From contig SFNW01000019.1 of NCBI GenBank assembly GCA_004554105.1, forward strand, positions 1-21,140: DNA of 21,140 nucleotides. The letters run 5' to 3'. The position numbers were made by a program, and so were the translations under genes. The notes beneath the pieces were generated by a model. It saw nothing but the letters and a program-made list of their open reading frames with translations, did not search any database and was not told the DNA's origin. Source of the stretch: Clostridiales bacterium (GTDB taxonomy: Bacteria; Bacillota; Clostridia; Oscillospirales; CAG-272). Positions 7,120 through 13,889 of the stretch are shown here, in pieces (positions within the stretch are counted from its first letter, which is position 1; each line of letters begins with the position of its first letter).

Positions 7120-8448
7120 ATGGCAAAACCGATTATTGCGATTGTCGGGCGACCGAACGTCGGCAAGAGTACCTTGTTCAATAAACTCATCGGCGAGCGC
7201 CGCGCGATCATCGAGGATACGCCGGGCGTCACCCGCGACCGCATTTACGGCGAGGGTGAGTGGTGCGGCAAGCCGTTTGTCGTCATCGACACCGGCGGCA
7301 TCGAGCCGAAGACGAACGACATTATCTTAAGGCAGATGCGTATGCAGGCGCAGATTGCGATTGAAACCGCCGATGTCATCATCTTTATGTGCGACATTCG
7401 CGCGGGACTGGTCGCCGACGACCGCGAAATCGCGGTCATGCTCAAAAAGAGCGGCAAGCCGGTCGTCGTCGCGGTCAACAAGGCGGATTCCATCGGCGCA
7501 GTGCCGCTCGGGTTTTACGAATTTTACGAGCTGGGCTTTGAGAAAGACCCCGTGGCGATTTCCTCGGTACACGGCAGCGGCACGGGCGACCTGCTCGACG
7601 CAGTGTTTGAAGAACTGCCCGAAAATGCCGACGGGGACGATGCGGACGACAGCATCAAGGTCGCGGTCATCGGCAAGCCGAACGCGGGCAAATCCTCGCT
7701 CATCAATAAATTGCTCGGCGAGGAACGCCTGATTGTCTCGGACATTGCGGGCACGACCCGCGACGCAATCGACACGCAGGTCGAGTGCGAATACGGAAAG
7801 TATACCTTCATCGACACGGCGGGACTGCGGCGCAAGGCGCGCGTCGAGGACGTCATCGAGAAGTACAGCGTGCTGCGCGCGCACACGGCGGTCGAGCGCG
7901 CCGACGTCTGCCTGCTTGTCATTGATGCAAAAGAGGGCATCACCGAGCAGGACGAGCATATCGCGGGCATCGCGCACGAGGCGGGCAAGGCGTGCATCAT
8001 CGTCGTCAACAAGTGGGACGCTGTCGAGAAAGACAACGACAGCGTAAACGAGTTTACGAAGAAGATTTATAACGCGCTTTCTTACATGACCTACGCGCCG
8101 ATTCTGTTTGTCAGCGCGCTGACCGGACAGCGGCTGCAAAAGCTGTTTGAGCATATCAACTACGTCAACGAGCAGGCAAAGCTGCGCATTTCCACGGGTA
8201 TGCTCAACGATATGCTCGGCGACGCCACGGCAAAGGTACAGCCCCCGTCCGACAAGGGCAAGCGGCTGAAAATCTACTACATGACGCAGGCGAGCGTCGC
8301 GCCGCCGACCTTTATCATTTTCGCCAACAGCATCGAGCTGTTCCATTTCTCCTATCAGCGGTATATCGAAAACTGCATTCGCGAGACCTTCGGTTTCCGC
8401 GGCACGCCGATTCGCATTGTTATCCGCGAGCGGGGAGATAAGGAGTAA
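7120..8448 (+). CDS. der: Ribosome biogenesis GTPase Der (EngA)
   Basis: 442 residues, the full usual length. Der is the tandem GTPase needed for late assembly of the 50S ribosomal subunit. GTPase 1 shows P-loop GRPNVGKS (10-17), DTGG (57-60) and NKAD (120-123). An acidic linker (PENADGDDADD) leads to GTPase 2 with GKPNAGKS (185-192), DTAG (232-235) and NKWD (297-300). The C-terminal KH-like RNA-binding domain (about 350-442) ends in TPIRIVIRERGDKE. The ATG at 7120 is preceded by AAAGGAAA. It lies 18 bases after the lipoprotein gene, and its stop codon abuts a tandem repeat. All key residues are intact. Confidence 0.98.
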   Translation: MAKPIIAIVGRPNVGKSTLFNKLIGERRAIIEDTPGVTRDRIYGEGEWCGKPFVVIDTGGIEPKTNDIILRQMRMQAQIAIETADVIIFMCDIRAGLVADDREIAVMLKKSGKPVVVAVNKADSIGAVPLGFYEFYELGFEKDPVAISSVHGSGTGDLLDAVFEELPENADGDDADDSIKVAVIGKPNAGKSSLINKLLGEERLIVSDIAGTTRDAIDTQVECEYGKYTFIDTAGLRRKARVEDVIEKYSVLRAHTAVERADVCLLVIDAKEGITEQDEHIAGIAHEAGKACIIVVNKWDAVEKDNDSVNEFTKKIYNALSYMTYAPILFVSALTGQRLQKLFEHINYVNEQAKLRISTGMLNDMLGDATAKVQPPSDKGKRLKIYYMTQASVAPPTFIIFANSIELFHFSYQRYIENCIRETFGFRGTPIRIVIRERGDKE

Positions 8449-8544
8449 AGGCTTCGGCGTTTACGAGCCGTTCTAATAAAGGCTTCCCCGTGAGGGAAGG
8501 CTTCAGCGTTACGAGTTATTCTAACAAAGGCTTCCCCGTGGGGG
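8448..8544. repeat. Tandem direct duplication (two units of 48-49 bases) at the end of der
   Basis: Unit 1 (8448-8496) and unit 2 (8497-8544) both run AAGGCTTC...GCGTT...CGAG...TTCTAA..AAAGGCTTCCCCGTG. They differ at a handful of positions and by one T. The first base of unit 1 is the last base of the der stop codon. The second unit runs directly into the left hairpin of the element at 8529-8666. No gene is visible in the 8449-8696 gap. Confidence 0.75.
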
Positions 8545-8666
8545 AAGCTGTCGCAGAACGCGACTGATGAGGGACTTTGCAAAGCAAAGATTTTTACAGT
8601 GCTATGCCGACTGTCCGTATGCCCTCATCCGCCGCCTAAGGCGGCACCTTCCCCAAAGGGGAAGGC
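8529..8666. repeat. MITE-like element with compound terminal inverted repeats between der and obgE
   Basis: Left arm: GCTTCCCC (8530-8537)/GGGGAAGC (8541-8548), then GTCGC (8550-8554)/GCGAC (8560-8564), then TGATGAGGG. Right arm, as the reverse complement: CCTTCCCC/GGGGAAGG (8647-8654, 8658-8665), GCCGCC/GGCGGC (8631-8636, 8640-8645), then GGATGAGGG. The order of parts is identical on both ends and identical to the element at 4747-4862. The core of about 48 bases contains the palindrome CTTTGCAAAG and no plausible ORF. Confidence 0.75.
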
Positions 8667-8696
8667 TGACTCCCATTTATCCGAAAGGAAACGACT

Positions 8697-9974
8697 ATGT
8701 TTGTCGATCACGTTAAAATTTACGTCAAGGCGGGCGACGGCGGCAACGGCGCTGTCTCGTTCCGCCGTGAAAAATACGTCGCCGCGGGCGGTCCCGACGG
8801 CGGCGACGGCGGCAGGGGCGGCAATATCGTCCTGCGCATCGACGAGGGGACGAATACGCTGCTCGCGTTTCGCTACAAGCGCAAGTTCATCGCGCCAAAC
8901 GGCGGCGACGGCAAGGCGTGCAAGATGCACGGCGCGTCGGGCGACGACCTTGTCATTTCGGTGCCGCCCGGAACGCTTGTCCGCGACGGCGAAAGCGGCA
9001 AAATCATCAAGGATATGTCAAACTGCGAGGACTATGTGCTCTGCAAGGGCGGCAGAGGCGGCTGGGGCAACCGGCATTTCGCCACGCCGACGCGGCAGAT
9101 TCCGCGCTTTGCCAAGAGCGGCACAAAGGGAGAGGAGCGAGAGGTCACGCTCGAGCTGAAAATGCTTGCGGACGTCGGGCTGGTCGGCTTTCCCAACGTC
9201 GGCAAATCCTCGATTCTCTCGCGCATCAGCGCCGCCAAGCCGAAAATCGCGGACTACCACTTTACCACGCTGTCGCCGAATCTCGGCGTCGTGCAGTCGG
9301 GCGAGGGCAGGGGCTTTGTCGTCGCCGACATTCCCGGGCTGATTGAGGGCGCGTCGGAAGGGGCGGGACTCGGACACGAGTTCTTGCGCCATGTCGACCG
9401 CTGCCGCCTGATTCTCCATGTCGTCGACGTGTCGGGCGTCGAGGGGCGCAATCCCGTCGAGGACATCGAGAAAATCAACAACGAGCTTGCGCGTTACGAC
9501 GCGGGGCTGGCAAGCCGCCCGCAGATTATCGTCGCCAACAAGCGCGACCTGCTCGCATCGAGCGAAACCGACCTTGCGGCATTTGAGGCTTATGTCAAGG
9601 CGAACGGGTGGGATTTGATTTACGTCAGCGCGCTGACCGGGGAAAACCTCGATAAGCTTACGCGCATGACGGCGCAGAAGCTCGCCGCCCTGCCGCCGCT
9701 GACCGTCTACGACCCCGAGCTGACCGCCGAGGACGAGGCGCTGCCGCGCGGCGAACGCCGCACCACGGTGCGCCGCGAGAACGACACCTACTACGTCGAG
9801 GGCGAGTGGCTGCTCAACCTCATGGGGCAAATCAACACCGACGACTACGAGTCGCTTTCGTTCTTCTCGCGCTGCCTGCAAAAGGCGGGCGTCATCGCCC
9901 TGCTCGAAGAAAAGGGCGCGAAAGACGGCGACACGGTCAACATCTACGACTTTGAATTTGATTTTGTGAAGTAA
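8697..9974 (+). CDS. obgE: GTPase ObgE/CgtA
   Basis: 425 residues. Obg binds the 50S subunit and couples ribosome maturation, stress response and, in spore formers, sporulation to GTP levels. The glycine-rich Obg fold occupies about 1-158 (AGDGGNGAVSFRREKY, GGDGGRGGN). The GTPase domain has P-loop GFPNVGKS (164-171), switch II DIPG (211-214) and NKRD (281-284). A C-terminal OCT domain (about 350-425) follows, with the DTYYVEGEWLLNLM signature, as in Gram-positive Obg proteins. The ATG at 8697 follows AAAGGAA. The upstream gap is filled by repeats, so its promoter is not evident. It may lie within the repeat region, or the gene may be read through from der. A terminator follows the stop by four bases. 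Confidence 0.98.
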   Translation: MFVDHVKIYVKAGDGGNGAVSFRREKYVAAGGPDGGDGGRGGNIVLRIDEGTNTLLAFRYKRKFIAPNGGDGKACKMHGASGDDLVISVPPGTLVRDGESGKIIKDMSNCEDYVLCKGGRGGWGNRHFATPTRQIPRFAKSGTKGEEREVTLELKMLADVGLVGFPNVGKSSILSRISAAKPKIADYHFTTLSPNLGVVQSGEGRGFVVADIPGLIEGASEGAGLGHEFLRHVDRCRLILHVVDVSGVEGRNPVEDIEKINNELARYDAGLASRPQIIVANKRDLLASSETDLAAFEAYVKANGWDLIYVSALTGENLDKLTRMTAQKLAALPPLTVYDPELTAEDEALPRGERRTTVRRENDTYYVEGEWLLNLMGQINTDDYESLSFFSRCLQKAGVIALLEEKGAKDGDTVNIYDFEFDFVK

Positions 9975-9977
9975 ATC

Positions 9978-10014
9978 CAAAAAAATCGCTCTCCCGCAGG
10001 AGAGCGATTTTTTT
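9978..10014. terminator. Bidirectional terminator between obgE and the dockerin esterase gene
   Basis: ATCGCTCTCC (9985-9994), loop CGCA, GGAGAGCGAT (9999-10008), with a run of A before and a run of T after. It can end transcripts from both convergent genes. Confidence 0.9.
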
Positions 10015-10024
10015 GTTATTCGGT

Positions 10025-11941
10025 TCAGCCCTCGGTCACGATGGTTTTCAGGACCTCAAGGACATTTTTCAGCGTGTATTTGCGGTTGCCGTTCCGCAGC
10101 GCTTGCAGCATATCAAGCGCGTCGGACAAGTCGACCTTGCCGTCGCCGTTGAAGTCCATCGGGTTGGTCTCGGGAACGACCTCGCCGTTTATTGTATTGA
10201 CGAAGTTGTCATTCTTCTGCGCGAAAATCCAGTCGACCAGTCCGTCGGTCGCGGCGGCTGCCGTCCAGATGTTGTGCGTGCCGCCCGAAATAACGGTGTA
10301 CTTGATGTTCGTGCCGCCCGCCGCCCGAATCGCGGCGACCATGCCGTTTGTGCCGTCAATCGAGAGCGTGGTGTCGGCATCGCCGTGGAAGGTCCAAATC
10401 GGCAGGTCGACATAACTCGGCGCGAGCACCGCCGCGCCTGCCGTCGTGACAGGAGACGTCGAGCAGCCCGTGCCGGCAAGCGGAACTGCCGCCGCAAAGA
10501 CGTGCGGGTGCAGGGCGGTCATTGCCCAGGTTGCCGCGCCGCCGTTCGACGAGCCGGTGACATAGATGCGCGAGGTGTCGACAGGGTAGCTGTCATTCGT
10601 AATAAAGCTGTTTAACAGCTCCATTGCCGCATTGAGGTAGATGCGGTCGAGACTGCCGTCGGCAAAGTCTTCCGCAAAGCCGTCGCTGCCGGGATATGCG
10701 TCGTTGCCGATCCAGGCGTTCGGGTTGGCGGGGCATTGCGGCGCAATCATGATGCAGTCATAGCCCGAGTTGAGCACGGCGGTGTTGAGCGCCGCACCGT
10801 TGGTGGTGAGCTGCGTCTTGTTATCGCTGCCGCGCGAGCCGTTGCCGTGCATATAGAGGAAAACAGGGTAGGTCTTGCCCGAGGTCGCATAGCCCTCGGG
10901 GAGATAATAGCGGTAGGGAATCGTTGTGCCGTCCGAAGCGGTGAACGAGCCGGAGAGGAAAACCTCGTCGGGAATCTTCGTCGTGACCGTGCCGCTCTCG
11001 GTGACGATTTCATTGAAGTTTGAGAGCTTCGGCGTGATCGTCGCCGCGACGTCCTCGCTCAGTGCGGAGAGGTCGATTTTCGATGTGCCGCCCGAGACTG
11101 TGCCGTCCGCGCTGCTGAAGTTTGAGAAGTCGCCGCCCGTAACCGTAATCGTGAGGTTGCCGGTCACGTTGCTCGCGCTGTTGGAGGGGGAGGAGTACCA
11201 GTCGCCGACAAAGCTGCCGCCCGAAATTGTCACATCAACATCGCCGCCCATACCGTAGTTGGCGGCGCCGAAGTAGATGTTATGCACGGTGCCGCCCGAA
11301 ATGTCGATGTGCGCCATGCCGGTGTACTGCTTGTTGACCTGACGGGAGAAGCCGACGAGAATGACCTCGCCGCTCTTAATTGTAATGTGTGAGTCAAGGT
11401 CGTCGGTCAGTGTATTGTACTTGTCCGCACCGTACTGTGCGCCGCCGAGAATGGCAACGCCTTTCGCGACAATCGAGAAGTCGCCGAAGTCAAGGCACTC
11501 CACGCCGGTTTCAAAGACAACGGGGTGGAACTGCGCAACGATGAGTATAAAATTATTGCTGCTCGAACCGCTGCCGCGCAGCGTGACCTTCTCGAAGGTC
11601 GTCGGACCGTTCAGAATGAAGCGGTTGTTGTTTGAGACGATGCCGCAGCCCGCCGCCGTGCGGTAGGACACGCCGTCCTGCTCCTGCGTCAGCGTGACGA
11701 CGCCTGCGTGCTCGGGCTCGACAAAGTTGCCGCCGAGCGTGTAGGTCTCAACGATGACAATGCGTCCGCCTGCGCTGCCGAGCGCGTTGTATGCGTCGGT
11801 GAGCGAGCCAAACGGCGTTGCCGCCGAAGTGCCGTCCCCCGTGCCGCCGTCTGCAACATAGACGACGCTGTCCGCCGCCGATATGCCGACGGCAAAGAGA
11901 CCGCAGAGGAGAAGCACAAAGAAAGCAAAGTATTTTTTCAT
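10025..11941 (-). CDS. Secreted multidomain esterase with beta-helix region and C-terminal dockerin
   Basis: 638 residues. A Sec signal peptide (1 to about 22, ending GISAA) precedes a repetitive Gly/Ser/Thr-rich region (about 25-310; recurring ISGGT, ISGGS, VTGGD turns) that looks like a right-handed beta-helix of the pectin-lyase type. An alpha/beta hydrolase domain (about 322-583) of the secreted PHB-depolymerase/feruloyl-esterase kind follows. It has HGNGSRG as oxyanion region, nucleophile Ser465 in GSSNGG, acid Asp521 or Asp523 in FHGDAD, and His556 in GGTHN. The end (593-638) is a dockerin: DFNGDGKVDLSD gives one clean calcium loop, but the second repeat (KYTLKNVLEVLKTI) has lost its loop. 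A role in plant polysaccharide ester cleavage on a cohesin scaffold is inference. The ATG at 11941 follows AAAGGAAA. The hydrolase domain is a close paralogue of the next gene's product. Confidence 0.88.
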   Translation of the reverse strand: MKKYFAFFVLLLCGLFAVGISAADSVVYVADGGTGDGTSAATPFGSLTDAYNALGSAGGRIVIVETYTLGGNFVEPEHAGVVTLTQEQDGVSYRTAAGCGIVSNNNRFILNGPTTFEKVTLRGSGSSSNNFILIVAQFHPVVFETGVECLDFGDFSIVAKGVAILGGAQYGADKYNTLTDDLDSHITIKSGEVILVGFSRQVNKQYTGMAHIDISGGTVHNIYFGAANYGMGGDVDVTISGGSFVGDWYSSPSNSASNVTGNLTITVTGGDFSNFSSADGTVSGGTSKIDLSALSEDVAATITPKLSNFNEIVTESGTVTTKIPDEVFLSGSFTASDGTTIPYRYYLPEGYATSGKTYPVFLYMHGNGSRGSDNKTQLTTNGAALNTAVLNSGYDCIMIAPQCPANPNAWIGNDAYPGSDGFAEDFADGSLDRIYLNAAMELLNSFITNDSYPVDTSRIYVTGSSNGGAATWAMTALHPHVFAAAVPLAGTGCSTSPVTTAGAAVLAPSYVDLPIWTFHGDADTTLSIDGTNGMVAAIRAAGGTNIKYTVISGGTHNIWTAAAATDGLVDWIFAQKNDNFVNTINGEVVPETNPMDFNGDGKVDLSDALDMLQALRNGNRKYTLKNVLEVLKTIVTEG

Positions 11942-12010
11942 GATGCGGATTTCCTTTCACATGAATTCAAATCGAACGATGAAACGGCAATACAGCCATT
12001 CTGCTTCGAG

Positions 12011-12037
12011 TTTATAAGAATTCAAGGTGAAAGTCAA
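12011..12037 (-). promoter_or_regulatory. Possible promoter for the dockerin esterase gene
   Basis: On the minus strand TTGACT (12037-12032) and TATAAA (12016-12011) are separated by only 15 bases, shorter than ideal. It lies about 70 bases upstream of the start, after the terminator of the neighbouring esterase, so a promoter is expected here. Confidence 0.4.
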
Positions 12038-12111
12038 GGCAGTTGTGCGGCAGATTTTTGCATCTATGCTTGTACTTTCAAAAAAATGCGTGCGATTTTT
12101 GTGCAATTTGC

Positions 12112-12143
12112 AAAAAACCCCGACGCTCAGCGGAGCGTCGGGG
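12112..12143 (-). terminator. Rho-independent terminator overlapping the end of the cytosolic esterase gene
   Basis: On the minus strand: CCCCGACGCT (12143-12134), loop, AGCGTCGGGG (12127-12118), then TTTTTT (12117-12112). The stem begins inside the coding region: the TGA stop (12129-12127) is formed by the loop and the first base of the second arm. Confidence 0.88.
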
Positions 12144-12939
12144 TGGGAAGCGTGTTGACGAAGTCGTCGTTTTTCTGCGCGAACAGCCAGTCTGTCAGTC
12201 CGTCGGTTGCGGCAACGGTTGTAACGATGTTGTGCGGACCGCCGGGAATGACCGTGAAGCGGATCTTGTCGCCGCCCGCCGCCTTGATTGCGTTGACGAG
12301 CGTTTTTGTCCCCTCTATCGAAAGCATTTTGTCCGCGTCGCCGTGGAATGCCCAAATCGGCGTATGCAGCCAGCGGGGGACGAGCGCGTCGACGCCGGCT
12401 TTCGTCATGGGGGACATCGCCTGCCCCGCGCCGCACATCGGGATTGCCGCGGCGAATACATGCGGGTATGCGGCGGTCAGCGCCCAGGTTGCCGCGCCGC
12501 CGTTGGACGGCCCCGCAACATAGATGCGCGAGGTGTCGACGCGGTAGGCTTCGTTTTGAATAAAACTGCTTAGCAGCTCGATTGCCGCGTTGAGATGAAT
12601 GCGTTCGAGCCTGCCGTCGGCAAGGTCGTCTGCAAAGGCGTCGCTGCCCGGGTAGGCAAGACGGTCGATCCATTCGTTCGGGTGCGCGGGGCACTGCGGC
12701 GCAAGCATGATGCAGTCATGCCCCGAATTCAGCACGGCGGCGTTGAATGTCGCGCCGTAGGTGGTGATCTGCGCCGCGTTGTCACTGCCGCGCGAGCCGT
12801 TGCCGTGCAGATAGAGAAAGAGGGGATAACGCTTGCCTGCGGTTTCGTATCCCTCGGGGAGATAATAGCGGTAGGGAATCGTCGTGCCGCGCGAGTCGGT
12901 GAACATACCGCTCGCAAAGACTTCGTCCGGTATTTTCAT
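12127..12939 (-). CDS. Alpha/beta hydrolase (esterase), cytosolic paralogue of the dockerin enzyme
   Basis: 270 residues. The whole protein is the hydrolase domain: LYLHGNGSRGSDN (oxyanion region), nucleophile Ser145 in GPSNGG, Asp201 or Asp203 in FHGDAD, and His236 in GGPHN. It lacks a signal peptide, beta-helix and dockerin. It aligns without major gaps to residues 322-583 of the neighbouring secreted protein, with about two thirds of residues the same by eye. The two even share the KNDNFVNT/KNDDFVNT end, so one arose by duplication with gain or loss of flanking domains. The start is ATG 12939, preceded by AAAGGA at eight bases. A longer in-frame ORF (to 13059) is excluded because a strong promoter at 12974-13002 places the transcript start inside it. 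Substrate unknown; probably an intracellular carbohydrate esterase. Confidence 0.87.
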   Translation of the reverse strand: MKIPDEVFASGMFTDSRGTTIPYRYYLPEGYETAGKRYPLFLYLHGNGSRGSDNAAQITTYGATFNAAVLNSGHDCIMLAPQCPAHPNEWIDRLAYPGSDAFADDLADGRLERIHLNAAIELLSSFIQNEAYRVDTSRIYVAGPSNGGAATWALTAAYPHVFAAAIPMCGAGQAMSPMTKAGVDALVPRWLHTPIWAFHGDADKMLSIEGTKTLVNAIKAAGGDKIRFTVIPGGPHNIVTTVAATDGLTDWLFAQKNDDFVNTLPTPTLR

Positions 12940-12973
12940 GATGAGCGTCCTTTCGGAAAACATCGTCTTCCTT

Positions 12974-13002
12974 ATTATAATAGAAAGGCGGGACACAGTC
13001 AA
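12974..13002 (-). promoter_or_regulatory. Sigma-A-type promoter for the cytosolic esterase gene
   Basis: On the minus strand TTGACT (13002-12997), a 17-base spacer, and a perfect TATAAT (12979-12974). The expected transcript start near 12967 leaves a short leader carrying the AAAGGA ribosome binding site. Confidence 0.85.
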
Positions 13003-13094
13003 CACTGGGAAAAGACGATTTTCACTCGTTTTTCGGAATAAAAATCGCAAAATGCGCAAATAATACGCCGATACCCGAAAAAGGAGGCGCGGAT

Positions 13095-13697
13095 TTGCGT
13101 TTTTTGAAGATTTTCTCAGCTTTGACGGTTGTGACGGTACTGCTGTATCTTGTGAGCGCGGCGGACGACGGCAGCGTCTATCACGATGTTCTGCGGCTGC
13201 ACGTCATCGCCGATTCGGACGATACGGCGGCGCAGGAAATCAAGCTCGAGGTGCGCGATTTGATTCTCGACAAGTACGGCGAGCGGCTCTCGGGCTATGA
13301 AAACAAGGAGCAGGCGGAAGAAGCGGCAAAGTCGATGCTCGGCGAAATGGAGGAAGCGGTAAACGCTTATCTTTGCGGACGGGTCGACTACGGCGCGAGC
13401 GTGACGCTTGCCGAGGAATACTTCCCGACAAAGCAGTACGGCGAGTACAGCCTGCCGTGCGGCGTCTATACCGCGCTCTGCGTCCGTCTCGGCAGGGCGG
13501 AGGGCAAGAACTTTTGGTGCGTCCTCTATCCGCCGCTCTGCCTCGGCGCGGCGACGGCGGAGGACGGCGGCGAGAGCCTGTTTCTCTCTTCGGGGCTTAG
13601 CGAGGAGGAATATGAGTTGATGCGCGGCGAAAAGCCGGTCTACAAGGTGCGCTTCAAGCTGCTCGAATGGCTGAACGGCGAGGAGAAGGAAAAGTGA
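13095..13697 (+). CDS. spoIIR: Stage II sporulation protein R
   Basis: 200 residues. SpoIIR is the signal secreted from the forespore that activates the SpoIIGA protease, which processes pro-sigma-E in the mother cell. An N-terminal hydrophobic segment (about 4-22) serves as export signal or anchor. Family hallmarks follow: VLRLHVIADSDDTAAQEIKL (33-52), EYFPTKQYGEYSLPCGVY and GKNFWCVLYPPLC. The start is a TTG at 13095, supported by AAGGAGG seven bases upstream and by the fit of the signal sequence. The gene is divergent from the esterase. In Bacillus it is under sigma-F; I could not make out a convincing sigma-F promoter upstream. It shows that the organism, or a recent ancestor, forms endospores. 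Confidence 0.95.
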   Translation: MRFLKIFSALTVVTVLLYLVSAADDGSVYHDVLRLHVIADSDDTAAQEIKLEVRDLILDKYGERLSGYENKEQAEEAAKSMLGEMEEAVNAYLCGRVDYGASVTLAEEYFPTKQYGEYSLPCGVYTALCVRLGRAEGKNFWCVLYPPLCLGAATAEDGGESLFLSSGLSEEEYELMRGEKPVYKVRFKLLEWLNGEEKEK

Positions 13698-13700
13698 AGT

Positions 13701-13804
13701 GCCCCCTTGGGGGGCGTGAAGCGGCTGCGCCGTGAATAAGAAAAACCGCCCGCGGGCGGTTTTTTCAGTGGCTACTGAAAAAGCCTTCCCCCAAGGGGGA
13801 AGGC
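13701..13804. repeat. Cluster of four adjacent hairpins around the spoIIR terminator
   Basis: Successive palindromes: GCCCCC/GGGGGC (13701-13715), the terminator stem (13741-13765), TTTTTCAGT/ACTGAAAAA (13761-13769, 13774-13782) and GCCTTCCCC/GGGGAAGGC (13783-13791, 13796-13804). The outer two resemble the outer hairpins of the elements at 4747 and 8529, so this may be a degraded or rebuilt copy. The region lies between convergent genes. No ORF is seen in 13698-13889. Confidence 0.55.
13741..13765. terminator. Bidirectional terminator after spoIIR
   Basis: AAAAACCGCC (13741-13750), loop CGCG, GGCGGTTTTT plus one more T (13755-13765). It is symmetric and so usable by spoIIR and by the convergent ydcF-like gene. 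Confidence 0.88.
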
Positions 13805-13849
13805 ACGAAATACCGAACTTTTTCGTGGGGGATTGCTTGTTGATTCTGC

Positions 13850-13869
13850 GGGCGATTCGTGAATCGCCC
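13850..13869. repeat. REP-like palindrome downstream of the ydcF-like gene
   Basis: GGGCGATTC (13850-13858), GT, GAATCGCCC (13861-13869), a perfect 9-base stem followed by CTACGGG. It matches the general form of the palindrome at 3753-3772. It is 20 bases after the stop of the minus-strand gene. Confidence 0.5.
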
Positions 13870-13889
13870 CTACGGGTTATGCGACGCCT

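Noticed and set aside
7327..8346. 339-codon minus-strand frame opposite der
   Set aside because: It is a shadow of the highly conserved der gene, with no ribosome binding site and no recognisable domain.
8355..8582. Minus-strand ORF with repeated SFPHGEAF peptide
   Set aside because: The peptide repeat only reflects the tandem DNA repeat and hairpins at 8448-8548; no ribosome binding site.
9018..9980. 320-codon minus-strand frame opposite obgE
   Set aside because: It is the antisense complement of obgE and begins in the obgE terminator region; no motifs.
11957..12694. 245-codon minus-strand frame overlapping the cytosolic esterase
   Set aside because: It is a different frame of the esterase gene, Arg-rich, and passes through that gene's terminator.
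12940..13059. Longer N-terminus for the cytosolic esterase
   Set aside because: The transcript start predicted from the promoter at 12974-13002 lies inside it, and the ribosome binding site and paralogue alignment support 12939.
13000..13094. Sigma-F promoter upstream of spoIIR
   Set aside because: Known biology predicts one, but the best candidate (GATTT then GGAATAAAA, 13 bases apart) fits the consensus spacing poorly, so it is not annotated.
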